From the NCBI RefSeq assembly GCF_042668085.1, contig NZ_JBHVBO010000132.1, forward strand, positions 1 to 11,969: DNA of 11,969 nucleotides. The letters are read 5' to 3'. Source of the DNA: Isoptericola sp042668085. GTDB taxonomy: Bacteria; Actinomycetota; Actinomycetes; Actinomycetales; Cellulomonadaceae. The translations under genes were made by a program, and so were the position numbers. Under the pieces are notes generated by a model. That model was not told the origin of the DNA and made no database searches. It saw only the letters and a list, made by a program, of their open reading frames with translations. Positions 5,754 through 11,960 of this stretch are shown here, piece after piece; positions within the stretch are counted from its first letter, which is position 1; each line of letters starts with the position of its first letter.

Positions 5754-6623
5754 TCACTGCAGGGCGAAACCGCCGTCCGTCGTCAGTACCTGCCCGACGA
5801 CCCACGAACCGGGAGCGGTGACGAGCCAGCCGATGAGGCCCGCAGGGTCGGTCGGCTCGCCCCAGCGGCCGAACGGCGTGGCGGCGCGAAGCGCCTCGAG
5901 CTCGTCAAGAGGGCGGTCTGTGGACTCGGGGTCCAGATATCCGGTGTTGACCGGGCCGGGGTTGACCGTGTTCAGGACGATGCCCAGGTCGAGCAGCTCC
6001 GCGGCGACGGTGGCCGTGACGCCTGCGAGCGCGGCCTTGGATGCGGCGTAGGCCACCTCGCCCCGCATCGCGCCCTGCTGCTGGCCGGAGGTCATCCAGA
6101 CAACCTTGGGCGCGGTCCGCGGGTCGGCCGGCGCACTCCGGCCGAGCCGTTCCCCCGGGCGGGCCGCGGGCGTGCCCGCGTGGAACTGCGCCGCGAACCG
6201 CCGGGTGAGCAACAGGGTGGAGCGGGTGTTCGTCTCCCAGAACGCGTCCAAGGTGTCAGGGGACATGTCGAGGATCGAACCGTCGCCACCGCTGCGCGCG
6301 TGGTTGCACACGAGGACATCGAGGGTGCCAGTCAGGTCCCGCGCGGCGCCGACGAGGGCGTCGATCTGCTCAGGATCACGGAGGTCCGCGCTGGCATCGC
6401 AGCTCTTGGCCGACCCGCGGAGTGCGCTCCGCACACCAGCACGGACCTTGTCGAGGTCGTCGCCACCCCAGGGCTGGTTGGCGTCGTGCGGGGCGAAGTG
6501 GTGGGTGAAGACACTCGCCCCGAGCGTGGCGAGCTCACGGGCGACGGCGTAGCCGATGCCTTTGCGCCGGGAGACCCCGGTGACGAGCGCGGTACGGCCG
6601 GCGAGCGGGAGGTCGTGGTGCAT
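5754..6623 (-). CDS. SDR family NAD(P)-dependent oxidoreductase
   Basis: A 289-residue short-chain dehydrogenase/reductase, probably reducing or oxidising a small carbonyl or alcohol substrate in the cytosol. The Rossmann entry is ALVTGVSRRKGIGYAVA (13-29), whose glycine motif has two more residues between TG and GIG than the classical TGxxxGIG. The strand-4 motif is VCNHA (105-109) in place of NNAG. The catalytic set is N132, S179, Y192 and K196 (S-x12-Y-x3-K intact), followed by NPGPVNTG. A Pro/Arg-rich insertion at about 150-170 precedes the serine strand. It resembles 3-oxoacyl-ACP-reductase-like SDRs, but the substrate cannot be read. ATG at 6623 lies six bases after a TAGGGT box, suggesting a leaderless mRNA. 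It diverges from the dehydrogenase gene at 6749 and converges on the ATPase gene. Confidence 0.9.
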   Translation of the reverse strand: MHHDLPLAGRTALVTGVSRRKGIGYAVARELATLGASVFTHHFAPHDANQPWGGDDLDKVRAGVRSALRGSAKSCDASADLRDPEQIDALVGAARDLTGTLDVLVCNHARSGGDGSILDMSPDTLDAFWETNTRSTLLLTRRFAAQFHAGTPAARPGERLGRSAPADPRTAPKVVWMTSGQQQGAMRGEVAYAASKAALAGVTATVAAELLDLGIVLNTVNPGPVNTGYLDPESTDRPLDELEALRAATPFGRWGEPTDPAGLIGWLVTAPGSWVVGQVLTTDGGFALQ

Positions 6624-6629
6624 GGCCGC

Positions 6630-6635
6630 ACCCTA
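6630..6635 (-). promoter_or_regulatory. Putative -10 box of a leaderless SDR transcript
   Basis: On the minus strand TAGGGT (6635-6630) is separated by six bases (GCGGCC) from the ATG at 6623. A TANNNT box six to seven bases before the start codon is the arrangement found for leaderless mRNAs in Actinobacteria, where transcription begins at or next to the A of ATG. No recognisable -35 box is present 16-19 bases upstream. The only purine-rich stretch near the start is the box itself. Confidence 0.45.
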
Positions 6636-6670
6636 GTGACCTCGGTCCAGCCGATATCGACCGGACACCT

Positions 6671-6712
6671 CCTGGCAGCGGCGCCCTGTCGCCCTACCCT
6701 GGGCGTGCCAGG
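6671..6712 (+). promoter_or_regulatory. Candidate promoter flanked by inverted half-sites upstream of the dehydrogenase gene
   Basis: TACCCT at 6695-6700 fits TANNNT and lies 48 bases before the ATG at 6749. CCTGGCA (6671-6677), at the -35 position, and TGCCAGG (6706-6712), near the expected transcription start, are exact inverted copies. The box itself sits between CGCCC and GGGCG, which could form an inner hairpin. This geometry would suit a repressor bridging the core promoter, or an RNA hairpin. It is weak evidence in GC-rich DNA. Confidence 0.3.
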
Positions 6713-6748
6713 TCGTGGTGACTACTGGCGCGCGGCGGAGGGAGCGGC

Positions 6749-7627
6749 ATGGACAGCAGGTCGATCGGGTTCGTCGGCACGGGGCCGATGGGGGCGCCGA
6801 TGGCGCGGAACCTGCTCGAGGCGGGGTACGACGTCGCGCTGTGGAACCGGACCGCCGCGAAGGCGGAGGTGGTCGCCGACGGCGAGGCGCGCGCGACCGT
6901 CGCGGCGACGCCGGCGGACGCGGCACGCCCGGTGGTCGTCGTCATGCTGCCGGACCTGCCGCAGGTGCGCGACGTCGTCGACCGGCCGGACGGGCTGCGG
7001 GCGGGCTGGCGCGCGGCGGGCACCACCGACCCGGTGCTGGTGGTGATGAGCACGGTGAGTCCGGTGGAGGTCACCGCGTGGGCGCGGGAGCTGGCCGCCG
7101 AGGGCGTCCGGCTCGTCGACGCCCCCGTGAGCGGCGGCGTCGAGGGCGCGGTCGCGGGCAGCCTCAGCATCATGGGGGGCGGCGCGGACGACGACGTCGC
7201 CGAGGTCCGGCCCGTGCTGGAGGCGATGGGCTCGACCGTGCGCCACCTCGGCCCGGTGGGCGCGGGCTCGCTCACCAAGACGTGCAACCAGATCATCGTG
7301 GGCGGCACGCTCAACGCGCTCGCCGAGGCGGTCGCCATCGCGCGGGCCGGCGGCCTGGACCTCGCCACCGTGCTGGAGGTGCTGGGCGCGGGACTCGCCG
7401 GCTCGCAGCTGCTCGCGGACAAGTCGCGGCGCTACCTCACGGGCGACTACGCGCACGGCGGCGCGTGCCGCACGCAGCTCAAGGACCTCGAGTTCGGCAT
7501 CGCGGCCGGGCGGCAGCTCGGCGTCGACACCGCGCTGACCGAGGTGGCCCGCGACCGCTACCAGCGGATGGTCGACCGCGGCGACGCCGAGCTGGACCAC
7601 AGCGCCGTCATCCGCGTCGTCGTCTGA
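6749..7627 (+). CDS. NAD(P)-dependent beta-hydroxyacid dehydrogenase (3-hydroxyisobutyrate dehydrogenase family)
   Basis: A 292-residue soluble oxidoreductase. The N-terminal Rossmann domain opens with IGFVGTGPMGAPMARNLL (6-23). WNRT (32-35) follows the second strand, where an Arg/Thr pair usually indicates NADP preference. Substrate-binding residues lie in DAPVSGGVEGA (124-134). The catalytic lysine is K177 in GAGSLTKTCNQ, with N180-type amide partners. The helical C-terminal domain (about 165-290) is of normal length. Related enzymes act on 3-hydroxyisobutyrate, tartronate semialdehyde, succinic semialdehyde or imines, and the substrate cannot be chosen from sequence. ATG at 6749 follows GGAGGGAG by a few bases. 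The gene diverges from the SDR gene, and the 125-base intergenic region probably holds both promoters. Confidence 0.9.
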   Translation: MDSRSIGFVGTGPMGAPMARNLLEAGYDVALWNRTAAKAEVVADGEARATVAATPADAARPVVVVMLPDLPQVRDVVDRPDGLRAGWRAAGTTDPVLVVMSTVSPVEVTAWARELAAEGVRLVDAPVSGGVEGAVAGSLSIMGGGADDDVAEVRPVLEAMGSTVRHLGPVGAGSLTKTCNQIIVGGTLNALAEAVAIARAGGLDLATVLEVLGAGLAGSQLLADKSRRYLTGDYAHGGACRTQLKDLEFGIAAGRQLGVDTALTEVARDRYQRMVDRGDAELDHSAVIRVVV

Positions 7628-7706
7628 CCCGCGCACGACGCCTGCGCACGCCGCCGGGACCTTGCGCGACGGCGTCAACGCTCGTCGTATCAGCGGCCCC
7701 CTGCCA

Positions 7707-7727
7707 CCCTCCGAGGTACATGGAGGG
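7707..7727 (+). promoter_or_regulatory. Hairpin that would pair with the ribosome-binding site of the DUF2235 gene
   Basis: CCCTCC (7707-7712) is complementary to GGAGGG (7722-7727), with a nine-base loop. GGAGGGG (7722-7728) is the ribosome-binding site of the gene starting at 7735. A 6-bp GC-rich stem, extendable by one G-U pair, would hide it. Such a stem can lower translation or respond to a factor. Because any strong Shine-Dalgarno finds complements in GC-rich leaders, this is tentative. Confidence 0.3.
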
Positions 7728-7734
7728 GACGACG

Positions 7735-9093
7735 ATGAAGCGACTGGTGCTGTGCTGCGACGGGACGTGGAGCCACGCGGTGAACCCGCAGGTGTCCAAC
7801 ATCGAGAAGCTCGCGCGGGCCGTGCTGCGCTCCGGCGGGAGCGCGGACCCCGACACCGAGCAGATCGTCGGCTACGTGGCGGGCGTCGGCGCCCGCGGCT
7901 ACCTGGTGGACCAGCTGCTGGGCGGCGCGTTCGGGTACGGGTTCACCCGCAACGTGGTGGACGGCTACCGGTTCCTGGCCATGAACTACGAGCCCGGTGA
8001 CGAGATCGTCGTGCTCGGCTACTCGCGCGGGGCGTACACGGCGCGCAGCGTCGTGGGCATGCTGTCGCAGGTGGGCCTGCTGACCCCGGCGGCCCAGGAC
8101 GCCGGCCTCCTGTGCGAGGCGGAGCGCGTCTACCGGCTCAAGCCGCCGACACCGCGCCGCGTCGCGCGGGCGGAGCGCACCGCCGCCCGGGCGCGTCCGG
8201 GGTCGTGGCGCCACCGCCGGGCGGAGGCGGTGCTGCGGCGCGGCGACCAGATCCGGCAGGAGAAGGACCGGTTCCGGGCGGAGCACGGGATGGAGGTGCC
8301 CGTCCGCTTCCTCGGCGTCTTCGACACCGTCGGCGCGCTGGGCGTCCCCGGGCCGTCGCGGCGCAAGAACCGCTTCCACGACGTCTCCCTCTCGCCCGCC
8401 GTGCTCACGGCGCGCCAGGCGCTCGCGATCGACGAGCGCCGCCTGACCTTCGCGCCGTGCCTGTGGACCGTGCCCGACGACGACCCGCCCGAGCGGGTGC
8501 AGCAGGTGTGGTTCCCCGGCACCCACGGGGACGTGGGCGGCGGGGGAGCGCGCTGCGGCCTGTCCGACGTCGCGCTGCAGTGGATGGCCGCCGAGATGCG
8601 CGCCGTGGGCGTGCAGTTCGACGAGCGCCGGCTGGCCCGCCAGCTCACGCCCCGCGCGCCGCTGATCCTCGACCAGGCGCCGCCGTGGCCGTTCCGCCTC
8701 CTCAACGCGGTCACCCGCGTGCGTCCGCGCTACGCGGTGGTCGACGGCCGTCTCGTGTTCCGCCGGGGCCTGCGGGTGCTCGCGCTGCCGGCGACGTCGG
8801 CGGCCGAGCTGACGGCGGGTGCCACGCCGCACGACGCCACGGCCACGGGCGTCATCACCGCGTGGCGCGACGGCGTGCGGCTGGCGGACACCGTGCTGCG
8901 GCACGTGCTGCGCGACGGCTACGCCGCCCTGGCCCCCAACCTCGGCTGGTGGATCACCGAGGCCGGGGGCGTGGAGCGCGTCCCGGTCGAGCAGGTGGAC
9001 GCCGCGCGCGGCGACCTGCGCCCCTTCGTCGTGCCCGGGGACGACGTCATCGAGCCGGTGCGAAGTCCTCGAGCGCTGCCGGCGGGTCGGTGA
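7735..9093 (+). CDS. DUF2235 alpha/beta-hydrolase (Tle1-like fold)
   Basis: A 452-residue protein that begins directly with the DUF2235 domain (KRLVLCCDGTWSHAV, residues 2-16). The nucleophile elbow is GYSRGA with serine 97. The likely acid is D197 in LGVFDTVGALG and the likely base H264 in PGTHGDVGGG. These are the order and spacing expected for the Tle1-type lipase family. An Arg-rich helical insertion lies at about 135-180 and a C-terminal domain of unknown role at about 330-452. No signal peptide is present, so it acts in the cytosol or is delivered otherwise. ATG at 7735 is chosen because GGAGGGG ends six bases upstream. An in-frame ATG at 7720 overlaps that site. The 3' end overlaps the convergent symporter gene by 47 bases. 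Substrate is unknown; no secretion-system or immunity genes are nearby. Confidence 0.87.
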   Translation: MKRLVLCCDGTWSHAVNPQVSNIEKLARAVLRSGGSADPDTEQIVGYVAGVGARGYLVDQLLGGAFGYGFTRNVVDGYRFLAMNYEPGDEIVVLGYSRGAYTARSVVGMLSQVGLLTPAAQDAGLLCEAERVYRLKPPTPRRVARAERTAARARPGSWRHRRAEAVLRRGDQIRQEKDRFRAEHGMEVPVRFLGVFDTVGALGVPGPSRRKNRFHDVSLSPAVLTARQALAIDERRLTFAPCLWTVPDDDPPERVQQVWFPGTHGDVGGGGARCGLSDVALQWMAAEMRAVGVQFDERRLARQLTPRAPLILDQAPPWPFRLLNAVTRVRPRYAVVDGRLVFRRGLRVLALPATSAAELTAGATPHDATATGVITAWRDGVRLADTVLRHVLRDGYAALAPNLGWWITEAGGVERVPVEQVDAARGDLRPFVVPGDDVIEPVRSPRALPAGR

Positions 9094-10453
9094 GGTCCGG
9101 GTCCTTCGCGAGGTAGGCCTTCGTCTCCCGCGCGATGAGCCCGGACAGCAGGAGCAGGCCGACGAGGTTCGGCAGGGCCATGAGGCCGTTGAGCACGTCG
9201 GCCACGCCCCACACGAGGTCCAGCTCCCAGACCGCGCCGACCAGGCACACGAGCGTGAAGATCGCCCGGTACGGCAGCGACACCCTGATCCCGAAGAGCG
9301 ACGTGGCGCAGCGCTCGCCGTAGTACGCCCACCCGATCACCGTGGAGAGCGCGAAGAAGACGACGGCGATCGCGACCACCGCGGCGCCGAACTGGGCCAG
9401 CGGGCCGGACGACATCGCCGTCGACGTCATCGCGGCGCCTTCCTCGCCCGACGTCCACGCGCCCGAGGTGATGATGACGAGGCCCGTGAACGACACCACG
9501 ATGATCGTGTCGATGAAGGTCTGCGTCATCGACACCAGGCCCTGGCGCACCGGGTGGTGCGTCTTCGCGGCGGCGGCGACGATGGCGGCCGAACCCAGGC
9601 CCGACTCGTTGGAGAACAGGCCGCGCGCGACGCCGTACTGCAGCGCGAGGGCGACGGTGGAGCCGACGAAGCCGCCCGTGGCCGCGGTGCCGGTGAACGC
9701 GTCGGTGAACACGAGCGCGAAGGCGTCGGGGATCGCGGTGACGTTCGCGCCGAGCACCAGGAGGCCGGCGACGATGTAGAAGACGATCATCATCGGCACG
9801 AACGACGCCGTGACCGCGCCGATCCGCTTGATGCCGCCGAGCAGCACGACGCCCACGAAAAGCACGATGACGATGCCGGTCGCCAGCGGCGGGACGCCGA
9901 ACGTGTCGTCGAGGGACTGCGCGATCGTGTTGGTCTGCGTCATGTTGCCGATGCCGAACGCGGCGAGCGCGGCGAAGACGGCGAACGCGACGGCGAGGAC
10001 CTTGCCCAGCGGCCCGCGGATGCCCCGCTTGAGGTACTCCTGCGGGCCGCCCCGCTGCTCGCCCTTCTCGTCGACGACGCGGAACTTCGAGCCGAGGAAC
10101 GCCTCGGAGTACTTGGACGCCATGCCCAGCAGGCCGGTGACCCACATCCAGAACAGGGCGCCGGGGCCGCCGATGCCGATGGCGGTCGCGACGCCGGCGA
10201 TGTTGCCGACGCCGACCGTGGCGGCGAGCGCGGTGGTCAGCGCCTGGTAGTGCGAGATGTCGCCCTCGCCACCGGCGGAGGCCTCCTTGCGCTGCAGCAG
10301 CCCGAGCCGCAGCGCGGGCCCGAGCTTGCGGAACTGCAGGCCCTTGAGCCGGATCGTGAGGTACAGGCCCGTGCCAAGCAGCAACGGGATCAGCAGGAAC
10401 GGGCCCCAGACGAAGGAGCTGGCTGCGGCGATGAAGTCAGCGAAGGAATCCAC
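9047..10453 (-). CDS. Alanine/glycine:cation symporter family protein (AGCS)
   Basis: A 468-residue integral membrane transporter expected to import alanine or glycine with Na+ or H+. The family signature region is present at about 70-105 (ALTTALAATVGVGNIAG, then VATAIGIGGPGALFWMWV), followed by MASKYSEAFLG. About eleven hydrophobic segments run through the protein, and the length matches the family (450-500). GTG at 10453 gives an N-terminus MDSFADFI...FVWGPFLL typical of the family. It lies seven bases after a TACGGT box, suggesting a leaderless mRNA. GTG at 10462 is in frame and would add three residues, but has no ribosome-binding site. The gene is on its own, downstream of the universal stress gene on the same strand and separated from it by a hairpin. 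Its last 15 codons overlap the DUF2235 gene on the other strand. Confidence 0.92.
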   Translation of the reverse strand: MDSFADFIAAASSFVWGPFLLIPLLLGTGLYLTIRLKGLQFRKLGPALRLGLLQRKEASAGGEGDISHYQALTTALAATVGVGNIAGVATAIGIGGPGALFWMWVTGLLGMASKYSEAFLGSKFRVVDEKGEQRGGPQEYLKRGIRGPLGKVLAVAFAVFAALAAFGIGNMTQTNTIAQSLDDTFGVPPLATGIVIVLFVGVVLLGGIKRIGAVTASFVPMMIVFYIVAGLLVLGANVTAIPDAFALVFTDAFTGTAATGGFVGSTVALALQYGVARGLFSNESGLGSAAIVAAAAKTHHPVRQGLVSMTQTFIDTIIVVSFTGLVIITSGAWTSGEEGAAMTSTAMSSGPLAQFGAAVVAIAVVFFALSTVIGWAYYGERCATSLFGIRVSLPYRAIFTLVCLVGAVWELDLVWGVADVLNGLMALPNLVGLLLLSGLIARETKAYLAKDPDLTDPPAALEDFAPAR

Positions 10454-10460
10454 GCCGCGC

Positions 10461-10466
10461 ACCGTA
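10461..10466 (-). promoter_or_regulatory. Putative -10 box for the symporter gene
   Basis: TACGGT (minus strand, 10466-10461) matches TANNNT and is seven bases from GTG at 10453, a leaderless-type spacing. No -35 consensus is seen 16-19 bases further upstream. If this is the box, the alternative GTG at 10462, whose last two bases overlap... the box region, cannot be the start codon. Confidence 0.35.
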
Positions 10467-10517
10467 ACCCGGCGACACCGTCGCCCGCCGCGCGTCTCGG
10501 CGCGTGTCGGCGGTCGA

Positions 10518-10533
10518 CCGGGCCACGGCCCGG
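10518..10533 (-). terminator. GC-rich hairpin after the universal stress protein gene
   Basis: CCGGGCC (10518-10524) pairs with GGCCCGG (10527-10533), giving a 6- to 7-bp all-GC stem with a minimal loop. It starts ten bases after the stop codon of the minus-strand gene ending at 10544. No U-run follows, as is common for actinobacterial hairpin terminators. It would separate that gene from the symporter gene downstream. Confidence 0.5.
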
Positions 10534-10543
10534 CGGCGGGCGA

Positions 10544-10930
10544 TCAGGAGTCGTACGCGTCCTTGACGACGAGCACGGGGACGGGGGAGTCGAGCAGGAC
10601 CCGCTGCGTCGTCGTCCCGATGAGGAACGTGCCCGCGCTGGAGCGCTTGCGGGAGCCGAGGACGACGAGCGTCGCGCCGGACGCCTCGGCGGCGTCGAGG
10701 ATCGCGTCCGCGGGCTCGGTGCCGGAGGGCCGGCGGGTGACCGGCTGGACCTCGACGTCCTCGGCCGCCTCGGCGAGCAGCCCGTCGAGGGGGTCGCCGT
10801 CGGCGGGGTCGTCGGACCGCGCGAGGTGGACCACGTGCAGCGGGAGCCCGCGCCGGGACGCCTCCGCGATCGCCGTCCGGACGGCCGCCTCACCGTGGGG
10901 CGACGGGTTGTAGGCCACGAGCACCGTCAT
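10544..10930 (-). CDS. Universal stress protein (UspA domain)
   Basis: A compact 128-residue single-domain UspA-fold protein (MTVLVAYNPSPHGEAAVRTA ... LHVVHLAR ... ATLVVLGSRKRSSAG ... PVPVLVVKD). The ATP-binding loop of the family is G-x2-G-x9-G-(S/T). Here the first and third glycines are present (G92, G105-T106) but the second is lysine (K95). The strand-1 aspartate that contacts the nucleotide is asparagine (N8). Binding may therefore be altered. ATG at 10930 starts the first strand of the fold. A GTG at 10948 would add six residues without a ribosome-binding site. The gene diverges from the zinc-ribbon gene (80 bases between starts), and a hairpin follows its stop. Such proteins usually respond to growth arrest, hypoxia or oxidative stress; the partner is unknown. 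Confidence 0.88.
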   Translation of the reverse strand: MTVLVAYNPSPHGEAAVRTAIAEASRRGLPLHVVHLARSDDPADGDPLDGLLAEAAEDVEVQPVTRRPSGTEPADAILDAAEASGATLVVLGSRKRSSAGTFLIGTTTQRVLLDSPVPVLVVKDAYDS

Positions 10931-11010
10931 GCGCACACTCTCGCACACCGGGGGAACCTCGCGCCGGTCCGGGCCGTTGACACCACCAGCCGACGAAGGA
11001 GCAGCGCATC

Positions 11011-11391
11011 ATGCAGTGTCCGCACGACCAGTCCGTCCTCGTGATGACCGAGCGCAAGGGGATCGAGATCGACTACTGCCCGCAGTGTCGGGGTGTGTGG
11101 CTCGACCGCGGCGAGCTCGACAAGATCGTCGAGCGCTCCCTGGAGTCGGAGATCGCCGCCGAGGCGCGAGGCCCCCTGCCGCCCGCGCCGGCGGCCCCCG
11201 GGCCGTCCTACCCGGCGGCGTACGACGAGCGCCGCTACGACGAGCGTCGCTACGACGACAAGAGGTACGACGACCGCCGGTACGACGACCGGCGCTACGA
11301 CGACAAGCGGTACGACGACCGCGGGTACGACCCCCGCTACCGCAAGCGCAAGAAGAAGGACTCGTTCCTCGGGGACCTGTTCGACTTCTGA
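11011..11391 (+). CDS. zf-TFIIB zinc-ribbon protein with YDxRR pentapeptide-repeat tail
   Basis: A 126-residue protein in three parts. Residues 1-45 are a zf-TFIIB-type zinc ribbon: MQCPHD at the N-terminus, then DYCPQCRGVWLDRGELDKIV. The second knuckle has C23 and C26, but the first has only C3, with aspartate 6 (or histidine 5) where a second cysteine is usual. Residues 52-70 are a Pro/Ala linker. Residues 71-110 are eight consecutive five-residue repeats (YDERR, YDDKR, YDDRR and variants), an alternating acidic-basic, tyrosine-rich and probably disordered stretch. The end is KRKKKDSFLGDLFDF, a basic patch and a hydrophobic-acidic tip that I believe recurs in this family. ATG at 11011 follows AAGGAG by nine bases. 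Function is unknown; nucleic-acid or protein binding is inferred. The stop is 28 bases from the convergent SufE stop. Confidence 0.85.
   Translation: MQCPHDQSVLVMTERKGIEIDYCPQCRGVWLDRGELDKIVERSLESEIAAEARGPLPPAPAAPGPSYPAAYDERRYDERRYDDKRYDDRRYDDRRYDDKRYDDRGYDPRYRKRKKKDSFLGDLFDF
11221..11340 (+). repeat. Tandem 15-bp coding repeats in the zinc-ribbon gene
   Basis: Seven in-phase 15-base units (11221-11325) and one degenerate unit (11326-11340) each begin TACGA and encode Tyr-Asp-(Asp/Glu)-(Arg/Lys)-(Arg/Gly). TAC GAC is invariant, while the arginine codons vary (CGC, CGT, CGG, AGG). The repeat seems to be held at protein level after expansion rather than being a recent DNA duplication. Confidence 0.9.
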
Positions 11392-11419
11392 CGGGCGCCA
11401 GGGCTCGACGGCAGGTGCG

Positions 11420-11863
11420 TCAGGCGGCCGCGAGCTGCTCGCGCACCTGCCGCTTGGCGCGCGTGAGCATGCCGGCCATGCCGTTGAGGCGCAGCGGGCT
11501 GACCGCGCGGGTGAGCCCGATCATCAGCGGGAAGTCGTCGGGCACGTCCAGCACCTGCTGCGCCGAGAGCCCGGACAGCCCCTGGGCGAGGATCGACGCG
11601 AACCCGCGGGTGGTGGGTGCCTCCTGCGGGGCGGTCGCGTAGAAGTGCACGACGTCGCCGTCGACCTCCGCGAACGCCCGCACGGGGGACTGGCACTCCT
11701 CGACCGCCTCGAGCAGGCCGGGCGCGCTCTCGTACCGCGGGGGCAGGCCCGGCAGCTCGCGCGAGAACTCGAGCAGCAGCTGCAGCCGCTCGCGCTCGGG
11801 CAGCGCGAGGAACTCCTCGCGGATCTCGGCGAGCGGCTCGGGCAGGGTGGCGGCGTCGGTCAT
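11420..11863 (-). CDS. sufE: SufE-family cysteine desulfurase acceptor protein
   Basis: A 147-residue SufE-fold protein. Members accept persulfide sulfur from a cysteine desulfurase and pass it to the Suf iron-sulfur assembly machinery. The acceptor cysteine is C57 in EECQSPV. Other landmarks are the N-terminal LAEIREEFLAL, RYESAPG and VHFYATAPQEAPTTRGFASIL, and the helical tail SPLRLNGMAGMLTRAKRQV. Length and motif positions fit the family. ATG at 11863 is preceded by GGAG two bases upstream. The same frame stays open to the window edge but offers no ATG or GTG, and the family begins near this Met. No sufS, sufB or rhodanese gene is visible; actinobacterial sufE often follows a sulfurtransferase gene, which could lie outside. 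The 106 bases upstream hold the 20-bp repeat array. Confidence 0.87.
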   Translation of the reverse strand: MTDAATLPEPLAEIREEFLALPERERLQLLLEFSRELPGLPPRYESAPGLLEAVEECQSPVRAFAEVDGDVVHFYATAPQEAPTTRGFASILAQGLSGLSAQQVLDVPDDFPLMIGLTRAVSPLRLNGMAGMLTRAKRQVREQLAAA

Positions 11864-11880
11864 GGCTCCAGTCTCGCTCA

Positions 11881-11960
11881 GCGTGAGGTAGCGCGAGTTC
11901 GCGCGAGATAGTTCGAGACGGCCCGAGGTAGTTCCACGCTCGCCGAGGTAGTGGTCCAGT
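11881..11960. repeat. Four direct repeats with an exact 20-bp period upstream of sufE
   Basis: Four 20-base units begin at 11881, 11901, 11921 and 11941. Each has GAG(G/A)TA at the same offset (11885, 11905, 11925, 11945), usually preceded by GC and followed by G, then a looser GTTC-type stretch in the second half. Consensus of the first half is about GCCCGAGGTA. The period is close to two helical turns, so the motifs would face the same side of the DNA. The array runs into the window edge and may continue. Confidence 0.7.

Noticed and set aside
6266..6271. Additional TGTCGA boxes (for example inside the SDR gene) as ECF42 targets
   Set aside because: They lie within coding sequence and are not placed in front of any gene start, so chance occurrence is more likely.
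7735..9093. DUF2235 protein as a type VI secretion effector or antiphage nuclease system
   Set aside because: No secretion, immunity or defence genes lie within the window; flanking genes are metabolic and transport genes.
10977..10982. Perfect TTGACA -35 hexamer before the zinc-ribbon gene
   Set aside because: No TANNNT-like -10 box lies 16-19 bases downstream, and the start codon is too close for a normal leader, so it is probably coincidental.
8819..11044. 741-residue plus-strand open frame across the symporter and stress-protein genes
   Set aside because: It is antisense to two well-supported genes, is rich in Arg, Asp, Glu and His, and has no recognisable domain.
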